From CAKSQL01 sp045649415 (GTDB lineage Bacteria > Bacillota > Clostridia > UBA1381), in NCBI GenBank assembly GCA_045649415.1, contig JAZRPY010000005.1, positions 1 to 64,000 of the forward strand: a stretch of DNA of 64,000 bases, written 5' to 3'. The stretch's first letter is position 1, and every line of letters begins with the position of its first letter. The notes under the pieces are model-generated. The model had not been told where the DNA came from. It did not search any database and saw nothing but the letters and a program-made list of their open reading frames with translations. The translations under genes were made by a program, and so were the position numbers. Below are positions 33,991-41,936 of the stretch, one piece after another.

Positions 33991-34019
33991 ATTATACACC
34001 ATTTTGCAAAAAATGTAAA
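33991..34019 (-). promoter_or_regulatory. Promoter of the riboswitch-oadB transcript
   Basis: TTTACA (complement of 34014-34019), 17-bp spacer, TATAAT (complement of 33991-33996). Confidence 0.65.
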
Positions 34020-34040
34020 GAGTATTTTTAAATTTCTAAA

Positions 34041-34997
34041 TTACACTCTTGATAATATTATGTCAAGATTACCAATAAGGTGAATTTTCCCATTCATTGC
34101 AGGCACAAAAACACTGTCGCCCTTCTTTATGTCAAGAGAAGAATCATTCACAATCATCTTGCCTTCACCCTCTGTAACAACAATGGAGTTGAATGAGATA
34201 TCATCAATTTCAATTTCCATCTCACCCTCAACCAAAAGCTTCCTCACAGTGAAATATTCACAGCTTGATAAAAGATAGTCACCCTCTCCAAGCTTTACCA
34301 TTTCTTTTTGCTCAGGTGCAGGACTGGTTGTGGCAGTTTCAATTGACTTTTCAATATGTAATGGTCTTGTGTTTCCCATAGCATCCTTACGATTGAAATC
34401 ATAAACTCTATAGGTGGTGTTGGAATTCTGTTGAATTTCGCAAATCACAATTCCCTCACCAATTGCATGAACTGTCCCTGATGGAATAAAATAGGCATTA
34501 CCCTTTTTTACCTCCACCTTTTTTAACACATCAGTAAGGGTGTTGTTTTTTATATGTGATTCAAATTCCTCTTTGGTTAAATTCTCCCTAAAGCCATAGT
34601 AAATAAATGCGCCTTCTTCCGCCTCCAGTATATACCACATTTCAGTTTTTCCATACTCACCCTCGTTTTTGAGTGCATATTCGTCATCAGGATGAACCTG
34701 TACCGACAGGCTTTTTTTCGCATCAATAAACTTAATAAGAATAGGAAAATAATCGAATTTTAAAGCATTTTTTCCAAGAATTTCTCTTCCGTTTTTTTCT
34801 ATATATTGAGAAAGGGTAAGTCCATCAAACTCACCACCTGAGATTATGCTTTCTCCATCCTTATGTGTTGAAAGCTCCCAGCTTTCTGCAACAATATCCA
34901 AATCGGATTTTTTATTATACTTTTCCTTTAATTTTGTTCCACCCCACATATAGTCCTTAAATGCAGGCACTAATTTTACTGGTTTTAAATTCTTCAT
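34041..34997 (-). CDS. manA: Mannose-6-phosphate isomerase, class I
   Basis: Zinc-dependent cupin isomerase of fructose-6-P and mannose-6-P, 318 aa. FKDYMWGGTKLKEKY lies near residue 13, SVQVHPDDEYA near 97 (zinc ligands Gln/His) and GNAYFIPSGTVHAIGEG near 165. The short type typical of Firmicutes. GGAGG precedes the ATG. Confidence 0.93.
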   Translation of the reverse strand: MKNLKPVKLVPAFKDYMWGGTKLKEKYNKKSDLDIVAESWELSTHKDGESIISGGEFDGLTLSQYIEKNGREILGKNALKFDYFPILIKFIDAKKSLSVQVHPDDEYALKNEGEYGKTEMWYILEAEEGAFIYYGFRENLTKEEFESHIKNNTLTDVLKKVEVKKGNAYFIPSGTVHAIGEGIVICEIQQNSNTTYRVYDFNRKDAMGNTRPLHIEKSIETATTSPAPEQKEMVKLGEGDYLLSSCEYFTVRKLLVEGEMEIEIDDISFNSIVVTEGEGKMIVNDSSLDIKKGDSVFVPAMNGKIHLIGNLDIILSRV

Positions 34998-35025
34998 TTT
35001 TCATCCTCCAATTCTAAAATAAAAA

Positions 35026-35047
35026 GCTTCCAAATCTCTTTGGAAGC
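35026..35047 (-). terminator. Terminator after the S1-domain gene
   Basis: GCTTCCAAA / TTTGGAAGC stem followed by TTTTT on the minus strand; it closes the yab/divIC cluster. Confidence 0.8.
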
Positions 35048-35061
35048 AGTTATACAATTTA

Positions 35062-35505
35062 TCAGTTTCCTCTGCGATATCCACCCGAGCGTTTAGACTC
35101 ATTACTACGCTTTAAGGCAAGCATTTTTTCATCGCTGTCCTGCTTAAATTTACTGAGCTTATCCTCAAAGGACAACTCCTCATCCTGAGGCTTGCTCCAA
35201 TCAATTTCAATAGGTCTGACAATTCCTTTGGGCTTTGGTGTGTGACTTGTTCTTTTTGCCTTTGGTTCCTGTGGCAATGCTTTTTTGATTGACAGGCTTA
35301 TCTTCCCATCATCCTCAATCTTCATCACCTTAACCTTAACCACATCTCCGATTTTTAAGCGTTCCTCAATATTCTTGATATAGTCAATTGCCACCTCGGA
35401 AATATGTACTAAGCCTGTTTTGTTGTCCGGCAAGCTCACGAATGCACCAAAAGGCATAATATTGCTTACCTTTCCCTCTAAAATCTCTCCAACCTGAAAC
35501 GCCAT
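35062..35505 (-). CDS. S1 RNA-binding domain protein (YabR-like)
   Basis: 147 aa. One S1/OB domain (about residues 1-75: VGEILEGKVSNIMPFGAFVSL, VHISEVA, GDVVKVKVMKID-like strand) is followed by a charged, low-complexity tail ending in arginines (SGGYRRGN). It corresponds to YabR, the last member of the spoVB-mazG-hup-yabO-yabP-yabQ-divIC-yabR order of Firmicutes. General RNA binding; its specific task is not known. Confidence 0.85.
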   Translation of the reverse strand: MAFQVGEILEGKVSNIMPFGAFVSLPDNKTGLVHISEVAIDYIKNIEERLKIGDVVKVKVMKIEDDGKISLSIKKALPQEPKAKRTSHTPKPKGIVRPIEIDWSKPQDEELSFEDKLSKFKQDSDEKMLALKRSNESKRSGGYRRGN

Positions 35506-35552
35506 ATAATTGCCTATCCTCCAAAATTGTTTTTCTTTTGTGTTTTAAAACT

Positions 35553-35849
35553 TTACTCTCCTGAAATGTCTATAAATACAATTTCGTCTCTTTTTATCAT
35601 AGATAGCTTTTCTCTTGCTACCTTTTCTATATATTCATCGGTGTCCACCTTTGTTTTTAAAAGCTCCACCTCTTCTATTCTCTGCTTTTCATATTCAATT
35701 TTTTCTTCAAGCTCGGCAATTTGTGCCTTGTTATCAGTTATCTGTGGTTGGTGCATTACGCCCTTTATAAACATAAATGTGAACGCAGTCATAAAAACTA
35801 CGGTTAATATCTTATATATTGATCGGTTTTTATTCTTCTTTTTTACCAT
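35553..35849 (-). CDS. divIC: DivIC/FtsB-family septum formation initiator
   Basis: 98 aa bitopic protein: basic cytoplasmic start (VKKKNKNRS), one transmembrane helix (about 13-30), a coiled coil (IAELEEKIEYEKQRIEEVELLKTKV split over about 43-67) and the end KVAREKLSMIKRDEIVF. Partner of FtsL and DivIB at the division site. It overlaps yabQ by seven bases. Confidence 0.88.
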   Translation of the reverse strand: MVKKKNKNRSIYKILTVVFMTAFTFMFIKGVMHQPQITDNKAQIAELEEKIEYEKQRIEEVELLKTKVDTDEYIEKVAREKLSMIKRDEIVFIDISGE

Positions 35850-36319
35850 CTTTTTTTCTCCAATTTTGTTTTTAAAACTTTTTTAAATCGGCATATAATA
35901 TCCCGAATTTTTCCATCACAAAAAAGAACTAATGGTCCTAATAGCATTTTATACAAAAAAGCCCACGGTGTCAAGAGTATTTTGAAAATTAGTTTAAAAA
36001 TTTCTATAAAAACATCAATTATTTTATCAACAAAATTTAACACCCATTTTCCCCACACAAAAAAATAGAAAAATAGACCGAAGAAAAAGGCTACTACCAT
36101 ATACCCTCTCATCAGTCCGTCATTTAGATTAAATATATATAACGCTATAAAAATCCCTGTTATAACCCAATATATTATATCTGAAAAATTCTTTAGTTTT
36201 TCCCATTTTCTAATTCGTTTTCTGATAGCTCTGTAGATATCAAAGAGAATGCCAAGACCAATACCTAAAGCAAGCATAAGCAGAAAAGCTATAAGCTCCT
36301 CTGTGAGAGAAATTTCCAT
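35843..36319 (-). CDS. yabQ: Spore cortex biosynthesis protein YabQ
   Basis: 158 aa membrane protein with about four or five helices (LIAFLLMLALGIGLGILFDIYRA near residue 8-30) and a basic C terminus. YabQ is needed for spore cortex formation in Bacillus and localises to the outer forespore membrane. The call rests on fold, size and position between yabP and divIC. Confidence 0.85.
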   Translation of the reverse strand: MEISLTEELIAFLLMLALGIGLGILFDIYRAIRKRIRKWEKLKNFSDIIYWVITGIFIALYIFNLNDGLMRGYMVVAFFFGLFFYFFVWGKWVLNFVDKIIDVFIEIFKLIFKILLTPWAFLYKMLLGPLVLFCDGKIRDIICRFKKVLKTKLEKKRW

Positions 36320-36331
36320 AAATTATTCTCC

Positions 36332-36601
36332 TTACTTAAATATACTTTTTAATAAACTCACCTTTTCTTTTCGTTTAGTATATTCCAGTAAATTCACCAT
36401 TCCCTCAACTAACAGCTCTCCATCGTCAATATCAAGCTTGTTTATTTTTAAGTCTTCTCCCTTTATAGTTATCCTTCCAAGGCTTGTGTCGGCAACCACT
36501 ATGTTTTCAGAAAAGCTCTCCACATCAAGCACCTGAGTTAGTTTTAGGTTTTCCCTGTTCTGTAGAAAAAGCTCCTGTTTTTTTATATTCTTTTCATCCA
36601 C
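36332..36601 (-). CDS. yabP: Sporulation protein YabP
   Basis: 89 aa YabP/YqfC-family protein, small beta-rich (LGRITIKGEDLKINKLDIDDGELLVEG across residues 41-67). It starts at GTG (36601) with GGGAGAG upstream. It sits 12 bp before yabQ. Confidence 0.85.
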   Translation of the reverse strand: MDEKNIKKQELFLQNRENLKLTQVLDVESFSENIVVADTSLGRITIKGEDLKINKLDIDDGELLVEGMVNLLEYTKRKEKVSLLKSIFK

Positions 36602-36673
36602 TATAAAACTCTCTCCCTTTTTGCTATATATAAAAGCATATTCGGGAATATTATAAATTATTACAAGCCTTAT

Positions 36674-36913
36674 TTATAGAACCTTATATAAAAGCGAAGC
36701 ATCATTTTTCAGGGTATGCTCTTTTATATCAAGCACCTCAACACGAATAACTTTTTCGCCCATTTTGATTTCTATTATATCGCCCATCTTAACATCATAA
36801 GACGCCTTAACAACCTTAGAATTCACCAATATTCTTCCTGCATCACACGCTTCATTGGCAATTGTTCTTCTCTTTATCAGTCTTGACACCTTCAAGTATT
36901 TATCAATTCTCAT
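36674..36913 (-). CDS. rqcP: S4-domain RNA-binding protein RqcP (YabO/HslR-like)
   Basis: 79 aa, one S4 domain: MRIDKYLKVSRLIKRRTIANEACDAGRILVN gives the RNA-binding helix-loop-helix. RqcP binds stalled 50S-peptidyl-tRNA complexes and helps RqcH add alanine tails. Its place between HU and yabP is the conserved one. Confidence 0.9.
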   Translation of the reverse strand: MRIDKYLKVSRLIKRRTIANEACDAGRILVNSKVVKASYDVKMGDIIEIKMGEKVIRVEVLDIKEHTLKNDASLLYKVL

Positions 36914-36944
36914 TTTTTAAATTCTCCATATTTTACTTAAATTA

Positions 36945-36974
36945 AAATGAGAGTCTTCACAAAGACTCTCATTT
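36945..36974 (-). terminator. Terminator after the HU gene
   Basis: AAATGAGAGTC / GACTCTCATTT stem just downstream of the HU stop, followed by a T-rich run on the minus strand. Confidence 0.7.
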
Positions 36975-36994
36975 CATCATTATTCTGTTAAAAC

Positions 36995-37270
36995 TTATTT
37001 GTTGACAGCGTCCTTCAAACCTCTACCAGCCTTGAATGCAGGAGCCTTTGAAGCTGCAATTTTGATAGCTGCACCAGTTCTTGGGTTCTTACCAGTTCTT
37101 GCGCCTCTTGTTCTTACTTCAAATGTACCGAAACCAACAAGTTGAACCTTGTCGCCTTCTGCTAAAGCGTTTGTGATTGTACCAACAACTGCGTTCAATG
37201 CCTTTTCAGCATCCTTCTTTGACAAAGAAGCTTGCTCTGCAACTGCTGCTACTAATTCTGTTTTGTTCAT
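36995..37270 (-). CDS. hup: HU family DNA-binding protein
   Basis: 91 aa nucleoid protein. MNKTELVAAVAEQASLSKKDAE starts the helical dimer body. VQLVGFGTFEVRTRGARTGKNPRTG forms the beta-arm with the GKNPRTG tip that bends DNA. GGAGG lies before the ATG. It has its own promoter and terminator, so it can be expressed far above its neighbours. Confidence 0.97.
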   Translation of the reverse strand: MNKTELVAAVAEQASLSKKDAEKALNAVVGTITNALAEGDKVQLVGFGTFEVRTRGARTGKNPRTGAAIKIAASKAPAFKAGRGLKDAVNK

Positions 37271-37334
37271 AGAATATTTCCTCCATAAGTTTATTTTTTG
37301 GGGTATTTTTACAATATCCTACCCGTTGTATTTA

Positions 37335-37363
37335 ATTTTATCCCTAATTTAAGGAATTGTCAA
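37335..37363 (-). promoter_or_regulatory. HU gene promoter
   Basis: TTGACA (complement of 37358-37363), 17-bp spacer, TAAAAT (complement of 37335-37340). Confidence 0.75.
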
Positions 37364-37414
37364 TACCTAATTTGAAAATAAATTGTCAAATTACCACTTT
37401 TTATTACATTTTCA

Positions 37415-38197
37415 CTATTTTCCCTTAGCTTTTTTCCACAAGATATCCATTTCTTTTGGTGATAATGACGAAAATTCCTTTCCGTCCTCATTAGAAAGTA
37501 TCTCCATTTTTTCAAATCTTGATACAAATTTTTCTGTTGCAGTGCCAAGAGATAGCTCAGAATCCACCTTTAGAAATCTTGCAATATTAACAACCGAGAA
37601 TAATAAATCCCCAAATTCTTCCTCAATTTCCACTGCTGATTTCTTATCCCTTGCCTCTTTTAATTCTTCAATTTCTTCATACATTTTATCAAATGCACCA
37701 TCTATATTATCCCAATCAAATCCAAAGGCTGATGCTTTTTTCTGCACCTTTTGTGCTCGCATAAGTGCAGGAAAATGCTTTGGTACATCCTTTAAAACCT
37801 CTGTACAGGTCTTTTGTCCCTTTTCTTTTTTCTTATTTTCCTCCCATACAGATAAAGCATTATCCACCGAATCTGCCTTTTGCTCTCCAAAAACATAGGT
37901 ATGTCTTGTTATAAGTTTTGTGCATATCTCATATAATACATCCTCAAAGGAAAAAGCATCCCTTTCCTTTGCCATCACTGAATGAAATGCTACCTGTAAA
38001 AGTACATCTCCAAGCTCATTTTTAAAGGCTTTATCGTCCCTATTATCAATCGCCTCCAGCACCTCATAGGTTTCCTCAATCAAGCTTTTTTTGATACTTT
38101 CATGGGTTTGCACCTTGTCCCACGGGCATCCATTTTCGCCCCTTAATTTTTCAATTATATCCAACAAATCCTCAATTTCATATTTATTTTTAAGCAT
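37415..38197 (-). CDS. mazG: Nucleoside triphosphate pyrophosphohydrolase MazG
   Basis: All-alpha NTP-PPase, 260 aa, which clears damaged or surplus (d)NTPs. Two MazG domains are visible: RGENGCPWDKVQTHESI with LIEETYEVLEAID (EExxE/ExxD metal site) in the N half, and the second near 165-235 (EEIEELKEA, EEEFGDLLFSVVNIAR). Adjacent and divergent to spoVB, as often seen in Firmicutes. Confidence 0.93.
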   Translation of the reverse strand: MLKNKYEIEDLLDIIEKLRGENGCPWDKVQTHESIKKSLIEETYEVLEAIDNRDDKAFKNELGDVLLQVAFHSVMAKERDAFSFEDVLYEICTKLITRHTYVFGEQKADSVDNALSVWEENKKKEKGQKTCTEVLKDVPKHFPALMRAQKVQKKASAFGFDWDNIDGAFDKMYEEIEELKEARDKKSAVEIEEEFGDLLFSVVNIARFLKVDSELSLGTATEKFVSRFEKMEILSNEDGKEFSSLSPKEMDILWKKAKGK

Positions 38198-38295
38198 ACC
38201 ATTATCTCCAATTAAAATTCTATTTTATCATAAATAAAGTATATCACAAATAAATTTATATAGCAAGTTTATTTTAGAAAAAGGAGCATTTCAAA

Positions 38296-39909
38296 ATGTC
38301 GAAAAAGCAAGCCTTTATCAAAGGAACTATGGTTTTAATGTGTGCAAATATAATATCAAAAATCTTAGGTGCAGTCTTTAAAATCCCTCTTACCTATCTG
38401 TTATCAGAGGAGGGTATGGCTATATATAACACTGCATTTAATGTATATGTTATGCTTCTTTCCTTTGTGATTTCAGGAATGCATCTTGCAATTTCCAAAC
38501 TCATTGCCGAGGAGCTTAGTCTTGAAAACTACAACAATGTAAGAAAAATAACAAAGATATCCATCGTTTTACTTGGAGCTCTTGGATTTATAGCATCCAT
38601 CATTCTTTGGTTTGGAGCAGATTTTTTTGCCTATGCCTCCAAGGAGCCAAAGGCAATTTTTTGCTTGAAGATGCTCTCACCCTCTATATTTTTTGTAGCA
38701 TTAGGTGTTGTATTCAAAGGTTTTTTTCAGGGAGCTTCCAATATGCTTCCCACTGCAATTTCTCAGGTTATAGAGGCAGTTGTGAAGCTATTGCTTGGTT
38801 TTTTTCTTGCTCTATACTATTCAAGGCTTTCTGTAGAACACACCGTTGCAGCATCAATTTTAGGTGTTACTGCAGGAGAAATAATAGCTACCTTTATTCT
38901 CTTTTTATTCTATCTTCCCAAATGGTTTAAAATGCCACTAAAGGGAAATACAAGATCATCAGGAGTAATTATAAAAACCATATCCTACATTGCAATACCT
39001 TCAATCATCGCATCTGTTTTATCAGGCGCTTTAAATCTTATTGACATATCGCAAATTCGTCATCTGTTGGAAAGGATAAATTTTACGCCACAAACCTGTG
39101 ATTTATTTTTAAGGCAATATTCAAGTCACACCAATGTTTTTGATAATCTGCAACAAAGTATGAAAATCACCACTGAAGGCTCGAGGTGGCTCTATGGTGC
39201 ATACTCAGGTTATGCACTTGCCATTTTTCATCTGCCTATTGGAATTTTAGGAACCATCGGTGTAAGTATTCTCCCAGTTATAGCAGGTGCAGTTGCCACA
39301 AAAAATCAGACAAGAATAAGAAATTATGTGGAGCTAAGCACAAAAATCACACTTTTAATTGCATACCCCATAGCTCTTATTCTTTTCTTATTTTCCGGAG
39401 AAATTCTTGAAATTCTATTTCATAATCAGGCATCTTCTCTTATGCTGGCAGGACTTGCCCCTTGCCTTGTTTTTATAGCGCTTTTTCAACATTTTACTGC
39501 TATTTTAAACGCAAAAGGTCACATAATAGTGCCCTTTATTTATAGCTTTTGTGGTGCAATTTTAAAGCTTATTTTAAATGCCATATTCATCCCCATTCCT
39601 CAACTTAATATGATGGGAGTTATACTAAGTGCCAACATATCCTACCTTGTTTCAATGCTTCTTGTGATGATATCGGCACGCAAAACCTTTTTGTTTATAG
39701 GCAGTCCTTTAATATATATCAAGCCTTTAATTTCAAGCATTGTTATGGCATTGGTTGTGAGCCTTATATATTCTCCCTTCCTCATTATATTTAAAAATCA
39801 ACCTACTGCCTTTTTCCTTTCCTGTATCATAGGTGGCATATCGTATATACTAATGCTCCTGTCCACAGGTTCATTATCAAGGGAGGATTTTAAAATTCTT
39901 AAAGTATAA
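38296..39909 (+). CDS. spoVB: SpoVB-like polysaccharide/lipid flippase (MOP superfamily)
   Basis: 537 aa with about 14 transmembrane helices; the start KQAFIKGTMVLMCANIISKI and KGFFQGASNMLPTAISQVIE are typical of the YabM/SpoVB/MurJ-like oligosaccharide exporter group. Members move lipid-linked precursors; SpoVB is needed for spore cortex synthesis. AAAAAGGAG precedes the ATG. Position beside mazG and the yab cluster supports SpoVB/YabM over a capsule flippase. Confidence 0.85.
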   Translation: MSKKQAFIKGTMVLMCANIISKILGAVFKIPLTYLLSEEGMAIYNTAFNVYVMLLSFVISGMHLAISKLIAEELSLENYNNVRKITKISIVLLGALGFIASIILWFGADFFAYASKEPKAIFCLKMLSPSIFFVALGVVFKGFFQGASNMLPTAISQVIEAVVKLLLGFFLALYYSRLSVEHTVAASILGVTAGEIIATFILFLFYLPKWFKMPLKGNTRSSGVIIKTISYIAIPSIIASVLSGALNLIDISQIRHLLERINFTPQTCDLFLRQYSSHTNVFDNLQQSMKITTEGSRWLYGAYSGYALAIFHLPIGILGTIGVSILPVIAGAVATKNQTRIRNYVELSTKITLLIAYPIALILFLFSGEILEILFHNQASSLMLAGLAPCLVFIALFQHFTAILNAKGHIIVPFIYSFCGAILKLILNAIFIPIPQLNMMGVILSANISYLVSMLLVMISARKTFLFIGSPLIYIKPLISSIVMALVVSLIYSPFLIIFKNQPTAFFLSCIIGGISYILMLLSTGSLSREDFKILKV

Positions 39910-39911
39910 AA

Positions 39912-39946
39912 AAGAATACCTTTTTTTATCTTAAAAAGGTATCCTT
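39912..39946. terminator. Bidirectional terminator between spoVB and the PHP phosphatase gene
   Basis: GAATACCTTTTT / AAAAAGGTATCC stem (one mismatch); convergent genes, T-rich on both strands. Confidence 0.7.
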
Positions 39947-40691
39947 ATATTCTTCTAAATATACTTTTCTTTTTGAATTGGTAATAACCTATGTTATCAT
40001 TATCAAGAATGAGTCTTGCATTCACATCTATATAGTCTGCACATTCTATGCCATACATTTTCTCAACCTTCCTGTAGGCAGACAAAAGCTTTTGCGGACG
40101 CTTATCGTTATTATGCATATCACTGCCCAGAAAATGAATCATATTATTTTTAAAGCAATAAGCTATGGGCTTACTCATTTTAGACTCTAATATAGATTCT
40201 GCATTGACCTGATACAAAAGGTCCATATCACGAAGAATTGAAAATTCTCTTTCGTGGGCAAAAAATCTCTCAATGTGTGCCATAATAGGTCTGTAGCCCT
40301 TAATGGTTATTGCATACAAATAATCAAACAAGACAGAATTCCAATAGTTATACGGCATTTCAATTAGCATATAATTGGTGTTTTCATAGCACAGCTTTTC
40401 AATACCCTCAAAATTTGAAATATCTCGACTAAAATGTATCTCGCAACCAAGTCTTATTTCGGGAAGCTCCTCATTTTCCTTATTGATTGCTTCCATAAGC
40501 AATTTATAGCTTCTTTCTCTACGCTTAAGGAAATAGTAAATGTCCTCTTCTCTTTTTAAATTACAATGTGGTGTTGCAACAACAATGTCAATGCCTTGCT
40601 CCTTGCTTTTTTTAAGCATTTCTATACTCATTTCCACCGATTTTGAACCGTCGTCCATACCCGGCAGGATGTGAGAATGCATATCTACCAT
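39945..40691 (-). CDS. CpsB/YwqE-type PHP-domain tyrosine phosphatase
   Basis: 248 aa metal-dependent phosphatase. MVDMHSHILPGMDDGSKS holds the first metal ligands, VVATPHCN the second and GSDMHNNDKRP the last. Such enzymes dephosphorylate the autokinase that controls capsule or exopolysaccharide length. No capsule genes or BY-kinase lie nearby in this window, so its substrate here is uncertain. Confidence 0.85.
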   Translation of the reverse strand: MVDMHSHILPGMDDGSKSVEMSIEMLKKSKEQGIDIVVATPHCNLKREEDIYYFLKRRERSYKLLMEAINKENEELPEIRLGCEIHFSRDISNFEGIEKLCYENTNYMLIEMPYNYWNSVLFDYLYAITIKGYRPIMAHIERFFAHEREFSILRDMDLLYQVNAESILESKMSKPIAYCFKNNMIHFLGSDMHNNDKRPQKLLSAYRKVEKMYGIECADYIDVNARLILDNDNIGYYQFKKKSIFRRI

Positions 40692-40728
40692 TTATGTCAC
40701 TACCTTTCATTTAATATACCCTCTCGGT

Positions 40729-40983
40729 TTATAATGACTTAATGTAATTTTTAACAAGCTCCTCTATAAGCTCGTCTCTTTCCACCTTAACTATCATACT
40801 TCTTGCTCCGTCATAGCTTGTGATATATGTGGGATCACCAGAAATCAAGTATCCTACAATCTGGCTGATCGGGTCGTATCCCTTAACCTTCAAAGCCTCA
40901 TATACCTTGGACATAATTTCCTCAACCTCTGTTTTTCTGTCAACATCAAGATTGATTTTCCTTGTGTTGTTCATATCTTCCAT
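40729..40983 (-). CDS. ireB: IreB-family regulatory phosphoprotein (UPF0297)
   Basis: 84 aa from the ATG at 40983, nine bases after AAAGGA; an ATG at 40992 overlaps the eutP stop. Features are an N-terminal threonine tail (MNNTRKINLD) and the conserved core KVYEALKVKGYDPISQIVGYL then SGDPTYITSYDGAR. In Enterococcus IreB is phosphorylated by the PASTA kinase IreK and affects cephalosporin resistance. It is normally beside ruvX/alaS; here it sits between eutP and a PHP phosphatase. Confidence 0.9.
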   Translation of the reverse strand: MEDMNNTRKINLDVDRKTEVEEIMSKVYEALKVKGYDPISQIVGYLISGDPTYITSYDGARSMIVKVERDELIEELVKNYIKSL

Positions 40984-40988
40984 AAAAC

Positions 40989-41423
40989 TCATTCCTTTCC
41001 GTCTTCAAGATATTCTATAACCTCTTTAATTCCTTTTCCTGAATATGAGCTTACCAAAAATACCTTTTTGCACCCTGCAAGCTCAAGCCATTTTTTTGCT
41101 CTTTCCGGCTCTGCTCCCGGTGCATCAATTTTGGTAACAAGTCCAATAACCTCACGATTTGCCAATGGTGTGACACAAGGACTATAAAGTGTGTATGGCT
41201 CTGTTGCACTAAGCAACAATCCCACCACATCAGCCTCATATGTGTACATAGCCAAAGCCGCACCCAAGGACTTTGTCTGGATATACTCTCCAGGGGTGTC
41301 AATAGTCAGCTTTGAGTGGTTCACTGCCTGAGTTTTCTCATATTTGATTTTTTCCCCTCGCATCGCCTGCACCAAGGTGGTTTTCCCACATTCACTTCTG
41401 CCAACTAAAATAATCTTTTTCAT
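40989..41423 (-). CDS. eutP: EutP/PduV-type microcompartment-associated GTPase
   Basis: 144 aa from the ATG at 41423, which overlaps the eutS stop (ATGA). Small P-loop protein: KKIILVGRSECGKTTLVQAM (Walker A), IDTPGEY (G3), VTKIDAPGA (NKxD-like, here TKID). EutP has been linked to ethanolamine microcompartments and acetate kinase-like activity. Only eutS is with it; no eut enzymes are here. Confidence 0.85.
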   Translation of the reverse strand: MKKIILVGRSECGKTTLVQAMRGEKIKYEKTQAVNHSKLTIDTPGEYIQTKSLGAALAMYTYEADVVGLLLSATEPYTLYSPCVTPLANREVIGLVTKIDAPGAEPERAKKWLELAGCKKVFLVSSYSGKGIKEVIEYLEDGKE

Positions 41424-41800
41424 CAGGTTTTTGTAACCTCGCAAACTGTGAAGCCAAGCTTCTTTTCTGCATACTCTGTTATTGCTCTTATTGCCGCCTC
41501 TGTGTTAGACACTGTTCCTGTGATAATTAAAGTACCACTAAATCTGTCCACAAAGCCAAGCTCAACATTAGATGCCTTCATGGCCACATCTGCAGCAATA
41601 ACTGCAGTTTCTGCAGGACTTACAGTTAAAATTCCAATTGATGCATTGTTATAATCCACCTGTGGATCTAACCCAAGCTTGATATATAAGTTTTCCTCAG
41701 GCGCTGCAATAATATGTGCAAGGGTTATTTGTTTACCCGGAACAATTTCCTGAATTATTCTTAATTTTTCTGAATTACTGTCGATAATTAGCTTATCCAA
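41423..41800 (-). CDS. eutS: Bacterial microcompartment shell protein (EutS/PduU type)
   Basis: 125 aa circularly permuted BMC domain: IIQEIVPGKQITLAHIIAAPE forms the N-terminal beta-barrel strand typical of EutS/PduU hexamers, and the end is VELGFVDRFSGTLIITGTVS plus YAEKKLGFTVCEVT. It starts with TTG (41800) behind AAGGAG. A shell protein without a compartment operon is unusual. Confidence 0.88.
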   Translation of the reverse strand: MDKLIIDSNSEKLRIIQEIVPGKQITLAHIIAAPEENLYIKLGLDPQVDYNNASIGILTVSPAETAVIAADVAMKASNVELGFVDRFSGTLIITGTVSNTEAAIRAITEYAEKKLGFTVCEVTKT

Positions 41801-41894
41801 TTTTATATGCTCCTTCTTTTATTATAATTATCCCATTCTACTTTTACATAATCATTATAGCATTTATTCCTCAAAATTGCAAGCATACATTTAA

Positions 41895-41928
41895 AAAATA
41901 CTCAAAAGCAACTGCTTTTGAGTATTTT
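41895..41928 (-). terminator. Terminator after serA
   Basis: 16-bp perfect palindrome AAAATACTCAAAAGCA / TGCTTTTGAGTATTTT followed by a T-rich run on the minus strand. Confidence 0.8.
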
Positions 41929-41936
41929 TATATTTC

